Source of the DNA: Prevotellaceae bacterium
GTDB lineage: Bacteria > Bacteroidota > Bacteroidia > Bacteroidales > UBA932
Direction: 5' to 3'
Assembly: GCA_031279735.1 (NCBI GenBank)
Contig: JAITHX010000166.1
Coordinates: 1-7,404, forward strand
DNA: 7,404 bases
Each line of letters opens with the position of its first letter. The first letter of the stretch is position 1. This document shows positions 1-6,340 of the stretch, piece after piece. The translations under genes and the position numbers were made by a program. The notes under the pieces were generated by a model. It ran no database searches. It saw only the letters and a program-made list of their open reading frames with translations, and was not told the DNA's origin.

Positions 1-196
1 GCACAAAGGACGCGAAGCCTCTGCGCCCCCTGCGAAACCTTTGCGTCCTCTGCGGTGAAAAAACACCGCGACGCGGTGAATAACCGCACAATCCCTTAAT
101 AAGGGAACAAGGGTGATGCGGTCAGGAGGCTACTAAAGACACTTTGAAAAATAAGGGTTTTATGACTTTTTCACACAATTCCCTGCAGAACCATAA
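1..196 (+). repeat. Right-hand end of interspersed repeat element C (cut by window start)
   Basis: This is a partial copy of the repeat seen in full at 6202-6589. Shared parts, in order, are two 20-base units (15-34 and 35-54) of the form AAGCCTTTGCGCCCTCTGCG with a few substitutions, the palindrome CACCGC-GAC-GCGGTG at 64-78 flanked by A-runs, and the terminal sequence ACAATTCCCTGCAGAACCA at 175-193, which matches the other copy's end (6571-6589) at 17 of 19 positions. Between palindrome and end, this copy differs from the other: it carries an imperfect hairpin (ACCGCA 83-88 with TGCGGT 117-122, and CCCTT 93-97 with AAGGG 109-113). There is no credible gene here. The left end lies outside the window, so the full length is unknown. 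Confidence 0.8.
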
Positions 197-241
197 GTTA
201 TTTCTAACGCATCCCTTATCATCCCTAAAATCGGGTACGGA

Positions 242-290
242 GAAAAAAAGGACTGTCGCCAAATACTATCGGCGACAGTCTTTTTTTTTT
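242..290 (-). terminator. Bidirectional intrinsic terminator
   Basis: A perfect 10-bp stem, GACTGTCGCC (251-260) with GGCGACAGTC (271-280), encloses a 10-base loop. It is followed on the plus strand by ten T residues (281-290) and preceded by an A-run (243-249), which reads as a T-run on the minus strand. It therefore can end transcripts from both sides. Its main client is the minus-strand gene that stops at 307, only about 17 bases away. In the other direction it would block transcription arriving from the repeat at 1-196. Confidence 0.92.
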
Positions 291-306
291 CAATAACCAT
301 TTAAAT

Positions 307-1620
307 TTACATGTATCTTCTTCTCACCAGAGAAATAAGTTGCTTTACAGAGTCGCTGTTTTTGTCCCACGAAAAATTGGATTCAATATAGGATATCGCT
401 GCTCCGAGCGAGCCTATGGAGTCGAGTTTGGAGATAGTTTCGCAATACAAGTCAGAATCGCCGCCGAAGAGTTCCTTCACAAATCTGAATCTGTCGTTTA
501 TGCCTATGGCTTTTTGCAGGCTCGATACTCGGGTCGAAATCTGATTCGCCAGAGGGTCGGAGTTCTCGTAGTTTTCGTGCAAAACCTTTCGGGAACCCAG
601 AAAACTGTCGCCGAGCGTGGTTTGCTGTGTTTCGGAAAACCAGTCGCCTGCGCTGTGACGGGTCTGCGGCGATGGCGGATCCGCGTTTCGTTCATTTCGT
701 TCATTTCGTTCGGAAACGGACTGATGCCGTGCTTGCGGCGAAGGTTGCTGGTCGGGATAGCGTTCGGTCGAGTGCCGTGTCTGCTGGGGCTGCTGGTCGG
801 AATAACGTTCGGTCGAATGGTGGCGGGTTTGCAGCGGAGGCTGCGGCGCTTCGCGTATCAGGGGTTCGTTTTCCCAGTTTTGTCGCGATTCCTGACGCTG
901 CTGCAGGGATTCGAGCAATTTTTTGGTAGCGACGATTTCGTTTTCCTGTTTGCGTTTTTCGTCCTGCCAGCTTCTCAATTCGCGTTCCAGCCGCTTGCGT
1001 TCTTCGTCGAGCTGATTTTTCAGCGCTGCAAGTTCGTTTTTCACCTTGTCGTTTTCGCCTCCGCCGGCACGTTCGGCGACGGGTTCTTCGAAAATCATGG
1101 TTTTGGGCTGCCTGAAAATAAAATCTTCGTCCACCATATTTGACGGGGGGGTGTCGTCCGTGATTTTGTCGGTCGAAGAAACGGCTGCGGGCGGATTATC
1201 GGACTTTTTTCCGCCGCGTCTTTCGAATGGAGCAATTTCGTCCTCAGTGATATAAAATCCGTCCGGTTCGGAGCTGTTCTTTTCGGGTTCCTTGCGTTCT
1301 TCCGCAATTGGCTCCGGCTTGCGAATTTCGGGAATCGGTTTGGCGTAAACTTCGGTTTTTTCTTCTTTTTTCGGAGCAACAACCGAAATCTGAGGGGGAG
1401 GGGGAGGAGGAGGAAGAAGCGGAGAAGCTGGAGCAAGATTTTTTGAAACACTCTCCGACGGGGCGTCCAAAAAATACACATCCATCATTGCCGTATTAAG
1501 CATCTCTATGATACGCTTCCTCGTAACATCGGGTACGGCGCCTAAATCGTTACAGTTCTCCAATATTCCGATTGTACGCTCCAATGTCTTTATCACAGAT
1601 GTAATTTTATTGTCTGACAT
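307..1620 (-). CDS. Conserved Bacteroidales protein of unknown function: proline-rich linker, coiled coil and C-terminal helical domain
   Basis: Encodes 437 residues from the ATG at 1618-1620. The frame is open further, to an ATG at 1677, but the likely promoter box (1655-1662) lies inside that extension, so the inner start (MSDNKITSVI) is preferred. Layout: a short helical N-terminus (about 1-50); a proline tract of eight prolines (69-76) and a Pro/Glu/Lys-rich linker to about 185; a strongly charged coiled coil (about 190-249); four imperfect repeats built around TRHSTERY and PQTRH (about 264-327), including an NERNERN microrepeat; and a compact C-terminal segment (about 356-437) with AIGINDRFRFVKELFGGD and ending LISLVRRRYM. 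The AIGINDRF...ELF...GD pattern with a closing LVRRRF/Y is one I associate from memory with a conserved hypothetical family of Bacteroidales. No signal peptide, membrane segment or catalytic motif is visible, so a cytoplasmic scaffold or adaptor role is a guess. It is a single-gene unit, divergent from gyrB, with its own terminator at 242-290. Confidence 0.85.
   Translation of the reverse strand: MSDNKITSVIKTLERTIGILENCNDLGAVPDVTRKRIIEMLNTAMMDVYFLDAPSESVSKNLAPASPLLPPPPPPPQISVVAPKKEEKTEVYAKPIPEIRKPEPIAEERKEPEKNSSEPDGFYITEDEIAPFERRGGKKSDNPPAAVSSTDKITDDTPPSNMVDEDFIFRQPKTMIFEEPVAERAGGGENDKVKNELAALKNQLDEERKRLERELRSWQDEKRKQENEIVATKKLLESLQQRQESRQNWENEPLIREAPQPPLQTRHHSTERYSDQQPQQTRHSTERYPDQQPSPQARHQSVSERNERNERNADPPSPQTRHSAGDWFSETQQTTLGDSFLGSRKVLHENYENSDPLANQISTRVSSLQKAIGINDRFRFVKELFGGDSDLYCETISKLDSIGSLGAAISYIESNFSWDKNSDSVKQLISLVRRRYM
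640..831 (-). repeat. Degenerate in-frame tandem repeats within the minus-strand gene
   Basis: The DNA encodes four imperfect units of about 16-20 residues centred on QTRHHSTERYSDQQP, QTRHSTERYPDQQP, ARHQSVSERNERNERN and QTRHSAGDWFSE. Nested inside, 686-712 is a perfect-to-last-base triple repeat of a 9-base unit (TTTCGTTCA, TTTCGTTCA, TTTCGTTCG on the plus strand) encoding the NER NER N run. Unit lengths are multiples of three, so copy-number change would keep the frame open. Confidence 0.75.
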
Positions 1621-1654
1621 AGCTTTATACCTTATTAAAAATAAATATCGGGCA

Positions 1655-1662
1655 CAAAGATA
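1655..1662 (-). promoter_or_regulatory. Bacteroidota-type -7 box for the minus-strand gene
   Basis: Read on the minus strand this is TATCTTTG, an exact match to the TAnnTTTG consensus of the Bacteroidota primary sigma factor. Transcription would begin around 1648, giving a leader of roughly 28 bases before the ATG at 1620. I see no good TTTG -33 element at the usual spacing. The position rules out the longer start at 1677. Confidence 0.6.
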
Positions 1663-1677
1663 TAAATTCCGCATCAT

Positions 1678-1985
1678 ACTTTTTCATTAATTAGGGTTAA
1701 AATTAACGAATCGCAACCCCTTTATCGCCTATTTTGCTGTAACCGAAAGAATTAAAATCAATTTTTTTTTTATTTTTTTTTATTCTCCACTGACGCAAAT
1801 ATATTTTAACGGATGTCCGAGTTCCCCCTATTTTCAAAAAATCCATGAAAAATATCGGCAAATCTAAGCCGTTCATAAAAAAATTAGGCTGTTCCGGAGA
1901 AAAAAAATAACAATAACAATGTCATAATTAAATCGTTGATGAAATACCACCAAAACATGACCGGTAAGGTTACGAATATTTTGAT
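1678..1985. other. Divergent AT-rich intergenic region
   Basis: About 310 bases separate the two divergent transcription units. The stretch has long T- and A-runs (1761-1781, 1877-1883, 1902-1909), which could act as upstream activating sequence for either promoter. A small stem (CGGC 1857-1860 with GCCG 1869-1872) is present but short. I found no open frame with a credible start, no RNA gene and no recognisable operator. A second TAnnTTTG match on the minus strand (1796-1803, TATATTTG) may be chance in such AT-rich DNA. Confidence 0.6.
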
Positions 1986-1993
1986 TACCTTTG
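1986..1993 (+). promoter_or_regulatory. Bacteroidota-type -7 box for the gyrB operon
   Basis: TACCTTTG matches TAnnTTTG exactly and would start transcription near 2000, leaving a leader of about 25 bases that is A-rich just before the ATG, as expected in this phylum where Shine-Dalgarno pairing is weak. A TTTG -33 element is not evident. The nine bases TACCTTTGC are identical to the box upstream of the MORN gene (6617-6625). Confidence 0.7.
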
Positions 1994-2024
1994 CACGATT
2001 TTATTTTGAACGTTAAAAAATAAT

Positions 2025-4022
2025 ATGGAAGAAGTAAACGAAGTTAAAACTGAAGGCAATTATTCGGCACACAACATCCAAGTGCTGGAAGGACTCGAAG
2101 CGGTGCGCAAACGCCCCTCGATGTACATAGGCGACGTAGGCACAAGAGGCTTGCATCATTTGGTTTACGAGGTTGTCGATAATTCGATAGACGAAGCTCT
2201 CGCAGGTTACGCGAACAATATCGAAATCACAATTCACAAAGACAATTCGATCACCGTTACCGACAACGGACGGGGTATCCCCACCGATTGGCACGAAAAG
2301 GAAAAGAAATCCGCTCTGGAAGTTGTCCTTACCGTCCTGCACGCGGGCGGCAAATTCGACAAGGGAAGCTACAAAGTTTCCGGCGGGCTGCACGGCGTAG
2401 GCGTTTCCTGCGTCAACGCTCTGTCGGTCGATCTCGTGGCAACAGTGAAGAAAGACGGCAAAATCTTCCGGCAGAAATACAGCCGGGGAGTGCCGCAAAC
2501 CGAAGTGGATGTAATCGGCGAAACCGAAGAAACCGGTACCGAAATATTTTTCAGACCCGACGCCGAAATATTCACAACTACCACCGAATACAACTTTGAA
2601 GTCCTGGCAACCCGAATCCGCGAACTCGCATACCTTAATAAAGGTATCCGCCTTTCGCTGACCGACGAAAGAGAACTCAAGTCCGGCAGCGACGACAACA
2701 ACAGCGAAAACAGCGAAAATTCGCAGGCTTTTCGCTCCGAAAAGTTCTATTCCGAAGACGGACTGCTGGAATTTGTGGCTTACCTTGATTCAACGCGGGT
2801 GAAACTGACCGAAAAACCCATTTACCTCGAAACCGAAAAAACGGGAATACCGGTGGAAATAGCCATGCAGTACAATACCGGATTCATCGAAAACGTCCAT
2901 TCCTACGTCAACAACATCAACACGATAGAAGGAGGCACCCATCTGACGGGCTTTCGTCGCGGACTGACCAGAACGCTGAAAAACTACGCCGACAAATCCG
3001 GAATGCTGTCGAAACTCAAAATCGACATACTGGGCGACGATTTCAGAGAAGGACTGACCGCCGTAGTCTCGGTGAAAGTAGCCGAACCGCAGTTCGAAGG
3101 GCAAACGAAAACCAAACTCGGCAACGGCGACGTATCCGCCGCAGTAGATCAAGCCGTGAGCGCCGCCCTCGAAAACTATCTCGAAGAAAATCCCAAGGAC
3201 GCGAAAATCATCATAGATAAGGTTATCCTCGCAGCCACCGCAAGACACGCCGCGCGCAAGGCTCGCGACATAGTGCAGCGCAAAGGCGTTCTGTCGGGTT
3301 CCGGACTGCCGGGCAAACTGGCGGATTGCTCCGACCGAAACGCATCGAACTGCGAAGTGTTTCTCGTCGAAGGCGACTCGGCGGGCGGAACGGCAAAACA
3401 GGGAAGAGACAGAATCTTTCAAGCCATTATGCCACTCAGAGGCAAAATCCTCAACGTCGAAAAAGCAATGGAACACAAAATATTCGAAAACGACGAAATA
3501 AAAAATATCTATCAGGCGCTCGGCGTTTCCATAGGCACCGAAGAAGACTCCAAAGCCTTGAACCTCGAAAAACTGCGCTATCACAAAATCGTCATCATGA
3601 CCGATGCCGACGTGGACGGAAGCCATATCGCCACCCTGATTATGACTTTCTTCTTCCGATACATGCAAGACCTCATAAAAAGAGGACACCTCTACATCGC
3701 CACCCCGCCTCTCTATTTAGTGAAAAGAGGAAAGGACGAACGATACTGCTGGAACGAAGACGAACGAAAAAAAGCCGTCGAAGAACTCGGAAAAGGCAAG
3801 GAAACAAGCGTTCACATACAGCGATACAAGGGACTCGGCGAAATGAACGCCGAACAGCTCTGGGAAACGACAATGAATCCCGAAAAACGGGTGCTGAGAC
3901 AAGTATCCATCGAAAACGCTTCCGAAGCCGACCGAATATTCTCCATGCTCATGGGCGACGAAGTGCCGCCCAGAAGAGAATTTATAGAAACCCATGCCAA
4001 ATACGCTAAAATAGATGCTTAA
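2025..4022 (+). CDS. gyrB: DNA gyrase subunit B
   Basis: GyrB is the ATPase subunit of gyrase, which with GyrA adds negative supercoils to DNA. The 665-residue protein is complete. The GHKL ATPase domain carries YEVVDNSIDEA (E49 catalytic base, N53 Mg contact), DNGRGIP (D80) and the ATP lid KVSGGLHGVGVS (117-128). The transducer domain follows, with the family signature around 345-370. The TOPRIM domain has EGDSAGG (E449), PLRGKILN (470-477) and the metal-binding DADVDGSH (D527, D529, D531); the C-terminal tail has QRYKGLGEMN (599-608). The length lacks the roughly 170-residue insertion of enterobacterial GyrB, as is normal outside Proteobacteria. A Ser/Asn/Glu-rich run (about 219-236), with two copies of AACAGCGAA at 2700-2717, sits between ATPase and transducer domains. 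ParE is the main alternative; the N-terminal NYSAHNIQVLEGLEAVRKRPSMYIGD and KKSALEVVLTVLHAGGKFD favour GyrB. It is first in an operon; the next gene starts 21 bases after the stop. Confidence 0.97.
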   Translation: MEEVNEVKTEGNYSAHNIQVLEGLEAVRKRPSMYIGDVGTRGLHHLVYEVVDNSIDEALAGYANNIEITIHKDNSITVTDNGRGIPTDWHEKEKKSALEVVLTVLHAGGKFDKGSYKVSGGLHGVGVSCVNALSVDLVATVKKDGKIFRQKYSRGVPQTEVDVIGETEETGTEIFFRPDAEIFTTTTEYNFEVLATRIRELAYLNKGIRLSLTDERELKSGSDDNNSENSENSQAFRSEKFYSEDGLLEFVAYLDSTRVKLTEKPIYLETEKTGIPVEIAMQYNTGFIENVHSYVNNINTIEGGTHLTGFRRGLTRTLKNYADKSGMLSKLKIDILGDDFREGLTAVVSVKVAEPQFEGQTKTKLGNGDVSAAVDQAVSAALENYLEENPKDAKIIIDKVILAATARHAARKARDIVQRKGVLSGSGLPGKLADCSDRNASNCEVFLVEGDSAGGTAKQGRDRIFQAIMPLRGKILNVEKAMEHKIFENDEIKNIYQALGVSIGTEEDSKALNLEKLRYHKIVIMTDADVDGSHIATLIMTFFFRYMQDLIKRGHLYIATPPLYLVKRGKDERYCWNEDERKKAVEELGKGKETSVHIQRYKGLGEMNAEQLWETTMNPEKRVLRQVSIENASEADRIFSMLMGDEVPPRREFIETHAKYAKIDA

Positions 4023-4043
4023 AAATTTTAAATCATAATACCC

Positions 4044-4985
4044 ATGTTGATTAAGAATATAAAAAATATGACTTTTTTATGGCTGCTTGCCGTTTGTATC
4101 GTGTTCGCGCCTCTCGTTGCTCTATCGCAATCGAAAAATAATCAGGCATCACGAAAAAAATACCTCGCCGAACCCCTGATTCCCAAAATTAAATTCAAAG
4201 CCACATTAGATGTCCAGCCGCCGGAAATAGCCTATCTCCTTCCCGAAGGAACGCCAAGAGCCCTCGACCTCGACGAAGATTCCGGCGGCGAAGACGACCT
4301 CTATCTTATCTGGAACAACCTCCAGGTGAATCCCTACAACATCTCGGATTCGATCCTCCGAAACGACAGCATTCACGTTTCCCTGAAAGGATTCTTCTAT
4401 CCCCTGGCGAAACATTACAAAGTCACTTCGGAATTTGGTCCCCGACGCTATCGCTATCACTACGGCATCGACCTGAAAGCCTACAAGGGCGATTCCATAC
4501 TCGCCTCGATGGACGGAGCCGTAAGAATCGCAAAACCTCTGGGAAATTACGGCAACCTGATAGTAATCAGACACAACGACGGACTGGAAACTTTCTACGG
4601 ACATCTCAGCAAGATTATGGTCGAACCCGACCAGATAGTTAAAGCGGGAGACCTCATAGGATACGCCGGAAACACCGGACGATCGTCGGGAGCGCATCTG
4701 CACTACGAAATACGTTACTGGGGGCTGTGCATCAATCCCCGCGATTTCATAGACTTCGACAGCTGCCTGTGCGTCAAGAGCGAGAAGGCTTTGCTCACCA
4801 AAAAGAATTTCGACTATCGCAAAAGAGCGCTCATGCCTTCGGGATTGAGAGCGTGGACTGTCAGAAAAGGCGAATCCCTCGAAATGATTTCAAAACGAAC
4901 CGGAGTATCCGTCAGCCGACTGTGCGCCATCAACAAGCTAAGAAAAATGTCGATAATCAAACCCGGCAGAAAAATTCTCTACTAA
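4044..4985 (+). CDS. Secreted M23 zinc endopeptidase with C-terminal LysM domain
   Basis: The 313-residue product is a predicted peptidoglycan hydrolase or regulator acting outside the inner membrane. Residues 1-29 form a signal peptide (lysine-containing start, hydrophobic core FLWLLAVCIVFAPLVAL, probable cleavage near LSQ). Residues 30-115 are a linker with an acidic patch (DLDEDSGGEDD, 75-85). The M23/lysostaphin-type fold spans about 120-235, with zinc ligands H139 and D143 (HYGID) and H220 (HLH) and catalytic-type histidines H187 (YGHLS) and H218. All expected active-site residues are present, so it is probably active, unlike the degenerate M23 domain of EnvC. A single LysM (about 269-313, WTVRKGESLEMISKRTGVS) should bind glycan. 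No long coiled coil of the EnvC kind is seen. It lies 21 bases after gyrB and 6 bases before the ftsE-like gene, so co-transcription is likely. A later Met (MTFLWLL, residue 9) is a possible start. Confidence 0.92.
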   Translation: MLIKNIKNMTFLWLLAVCIVFAPLVALSQSKNNQASRKKYLAEPLIPKIKFKATLDVQPPEIAYLLPEGTPRALDLDEDSGGEDDLYLIWNNLQVNPYNISDSILRNDSIHVSLKGFFYPLAKHYKVTSEFGPRRYRYHYGIDLKAYKGDSILASMDGAVRIAKPLGNYGNLIVIRHNDGLETFYGHLSKIMVEPDQIVKAGDLIGYAGNTGRSSGAHLHYEIRYWGLCINPRDFIDFDSCLCVKSEKALLTKKNFDYRKRALMPSGLRAWTVRKGESLEMISKRTGVSVSRLCAINKLRKMSIIKPGRKILY

Positions 4986-4991
4986 ATCCGA

Positions 4992-5774
4992 ATGAGTACA
5001 GTCATAAATTTCAAGAACGTGGATATTTGCCAGAAAGACGTCAAAGTCCTCTCCGACGTATCCTTCAGCATGGAAAAAGGTCAATTCCTTTATCTCATAG
5101 GCAGAGTGGGCAGCGGAAAAAGCTCGCTGATAAAAACAATCAACGGAGAAATCCCCATAAACACCGGCAATGCGAAAGTATTGAACTACCAGCTGAACAA
5201 TATCAGGGAAGCCCATATCCCCGAATTGAGACGCAAGATAGGCGTCGTGTTTCAGGACTTTCAGCTCTTGACCGACAGAACAGTGTACGACAATCTGATG
5301 TTCGTGCTTAAAGCCACCGGATGGGCTAACAAATACGAAATACAGGCGAGAATCGACGAAGTTCTTTCCATCGTGGGTCTCTCGGACAAAGTTGACGCCA
5401 TGCCCTTCCGCCTGTCGGGAGGCGAACAGCAGCGCGTCGCCATAGCGCGGGCTATGCTGAACAATCCCGAAATTATTCTTGCCGACGAACCCACAGGAAA
5501 CCTCGACCCCGACACAAGCTCGAATATCATGAAGATTATTCACGCGCTGTCGAGTTCCTTCGGCATCACCGTTCTGATGGCTACTCACAACTACAACATA
5601 CTTAAAAACTATCCCGCCGAAATCATGAAATGCGAAGACGGAAAACTGATGAAAACCGTAATGCCTTCGGAAGAGGATTTAACGAACAAACTCATAAAGT
5701 TCGGACTGTCGAAAGGCTACGAATACGAACTCGTATATCAGACAGTCATGAAAATGTACGGTCCCAATTTATAA
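4992..5774 (+). CDS. ftsE: Cell-division ABC transporter ATPase FtsE
   Basis: FtsE is the cytoplasmic ATPase that drives the membrane protein FtsX to regulate septal cell-wall hydrolases. The 260-residue protein has every ABC motif: Walker A GRVGSGKS (37-44), Q-loop Q88 in VFQDFQLL, signature LSGGEQQR (141-148), Walker B IILADEP (161-167, catalytic E166), D-loop GNLDP and switch H199. The stretch VFQDFQLLTDRTVYDNLMFVLKATGW is typical of Bacteroidota FtsE as I remember it; LolD-like ATPases are the closest alternative. About 40 residues follow the usual end of the ATPase fold (from MKCEDGKLMK), ending VYQTVMKMYGPNL, so it is somewhat longer than the usual 220-230 residues. The ATG is 6 bases after the peptidase stop, and a terminator follows 20 bases after its own stop. 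No ftsX is present in the window. Confidence 0.88.
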   Translation: MSTVINFKNVDICQKDVKVLSDVSFSMEKGQFLYLIGRVGSGKSSLIKTINGEIPINTGNAKVLNYQLNNIREAHIPELRRKIGVVFQDFQLLTDRTVYDNLMFVLKATGWANKYEIQARIDEVLSIVGLSDKVDAMPFRLSGGEQQRVAIARAMLNNPEIILADEPTGNLDPDTSSNIMKIIHALSSSFGITVLMATHNYNILKNYPAEIMKCEDGKLMKTVMPSEEDLTNKLIKFGLSKGYEYELVYQTVMKMYGPNL

Positions 5775-5793
5775 TAACGAGGAACAAAAGCCG

Positions 5794-5823
5794 AAAAGCC
5801 GCCCGAATGTTCGGACGGCTTTT
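5794..5823 (+). terminator. Hairpin terminator of the gyrB operon
   Basis: AAAAGCCG (5794-5801) pairs with CGGCTTTT (5816-5823), and after one mismatch CCGAA (5803-5807) pairs with TTCGG (5810-5814), giving a stable stem ending in T residues. An outer AACGAG (5776-5781) could also pair with CTCGTT (5824-5829). It lies 20 bases past the ftsE stop and just before the repeat island. The near-symmetric A and T ends suggest it may work in both directions. Confidence 0.82.
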
Positions 5824-5836
5824 CTCGTTGCAGTCC

Positions 5837-6022
5837 GGTTAGCGGTTAGTGGTTAGTGATTAGTGGTTAGTGATTAGTGGTTAGTGATTAGTGGTTAGTG
5901 GTTAGTGATTAGTGGTTAGTGCCTGTCGGACGGGTGGAGGGCGACGGAGACACTGAGCCGATAACCACTAACCACTAACCGCTAACCACTAACCGCTAAC
6001 CGCTAACCGCTAACCGCTAACC
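5837..6022. repeat. Heptanucleotide array facing its inverted copy
   Basis: Bases 5837-5920 are exactly twelve 7-base units: GGTTAGT with variants GATTAGT (four times) and GGTTAGC (once). A 40-base GC-rich spacer follows (5921-5960). Bases 5961-6022 are a partial unit plus eight units of ACTAACC or GCTAACC, the reverse complement of the first array. The whole forms an inverted repeat able to make a long hairpin. The variant positions differ in the two arms (A for G in the left, C/T alternation in the right), so the arms are not perfect copies. No reading frame of interest crosses it. Confidence 0.93.
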
Positions 6023-6055
6023 ACTATACTTCTGTCGTGTTAAAATCGTGAGTTG

Positions 6056-6202
6056 AAAATAGAAAACGCGGCATGGAGACGCAGCATGTCACGTCTCTAC
6101 AAACAACATAACCACAGTATAATGACATATCCCTGCTATCCTGTCCGCCCGCCGTTTGTAGAGACGTGGCATGCCGCGTCTCCATGCCGCGTCTTCTATT
6201 TT
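6056..6202. repeat. 147-bp element with 49-bp terminal inverted repeats (GTAGAGACG family)
   Basis: The arm at 6056-6104 is the reverse complement of 6154-6202 with about three mismatches over 49 bases; a 49-base centre separates them. Each arm contains a GTTTGTAGAGACG core followed by GGCATGCCGCGTCTCCATGCC or a close variant, itself rich in GGCATG/CATGCC palindromes. Similar GTAGAGACGCGGCATGCCGCG sequences occur as short dispersed repeats in various bacteria, from memory. There is no transposase, so it is non-autonomous if mobile. Its right end coincides with the left end of the next element, at 6202. No target-site duplication is obvious. Confidence 0.85.
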
Positions 6203-6289
6203 GGTTCTACCGGGAATTGTGTGGAAAAAGTTTGCGTGTTTTTTCACCGCGTTGCGGTGTTTTTGTAACGCAAGGGGCGCAAAGGCTTC

Positions 6290-6340
6290 GCAAAGGGCGC
6301 AAGGGCTTCGCGTCCGTTGCGAAGCCCTTGCGCCCTTTGC
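6290..6340. repeat. Perfect 22-bp inverted repeat at the junction of the element C halves
   Basis: Bases 6290-6311 and 6319-6340 are perfect reverse complements separated by seven bases (GTCCGTT). The arms read GCAAAGGGCGCAAGGGCTTC plus two bases, so they are made of the 20-base unit itself. This marks the turn-over point between the inverted and direct halves of element C and would form a very stable hairpin in RNA or single-stranded DNA. Confidence 0.9.

Noticed and set aside
230..240. Word ATCGGGTACGG shared with 1529-1539
   Set aside because: Only 11 bases match and the second copy lies inside coding sequence with no shared flanks; probably chance.
340..1143. 267-codon open frame on the plus strand opposite the minus-strand gene
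   Set aside because: It lies antisense to a better gene with clear domain layout, promoter and terminator. The translation is a run of Phe/Val/Arg-rich text without recognisable domains, typical of the complement of Glu/Lys/Arg-rich coding sequence.
1621..1677. Upstream extension of the minus-strand gene to the ATG at 1677
   Set aside because: The extension (MMRNLYLCARYLFLIRYKA) overlaps the AT-rich promoter and its TAnnTTTG box; the inner ATG at 1620 gives a normal leader.
1796..1803. Second TAnnTTTG match on the minus strand
   Set aside because: It would give a leader of about 170 bases and has no -33 partner. In an AT-rich region this match is expected by chance, and the nearer box explains the gene better.
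2790..3689. 299-codon frame antisense to gyrB
   Set aside because: It lies wholly within the gyrB TOPRIM and transducer coding region on the other strand and is rich in Phe/Val from complemented codons; gyrB is certain.
2025..4022. ParE (topoisomerase IV) instead of GyrB
   Set aside because: The N-terminal and ATP-lid sequences are those of the GyrB branch as I know it from Bacteroidales. A phylogeny would settle the remaining doubt.
5837..6022. CRISPR array or integron-like array
   Set aside because: Units are 7 bases and contiguous with no spacers, and no cas genes are nearby.
5837..6022. True telomere or replicon end
   Set aside because: The array is internal, flanked by normal sequence on both sides, and faces its own inverse; similarity to telomeric repeats is only superficial.
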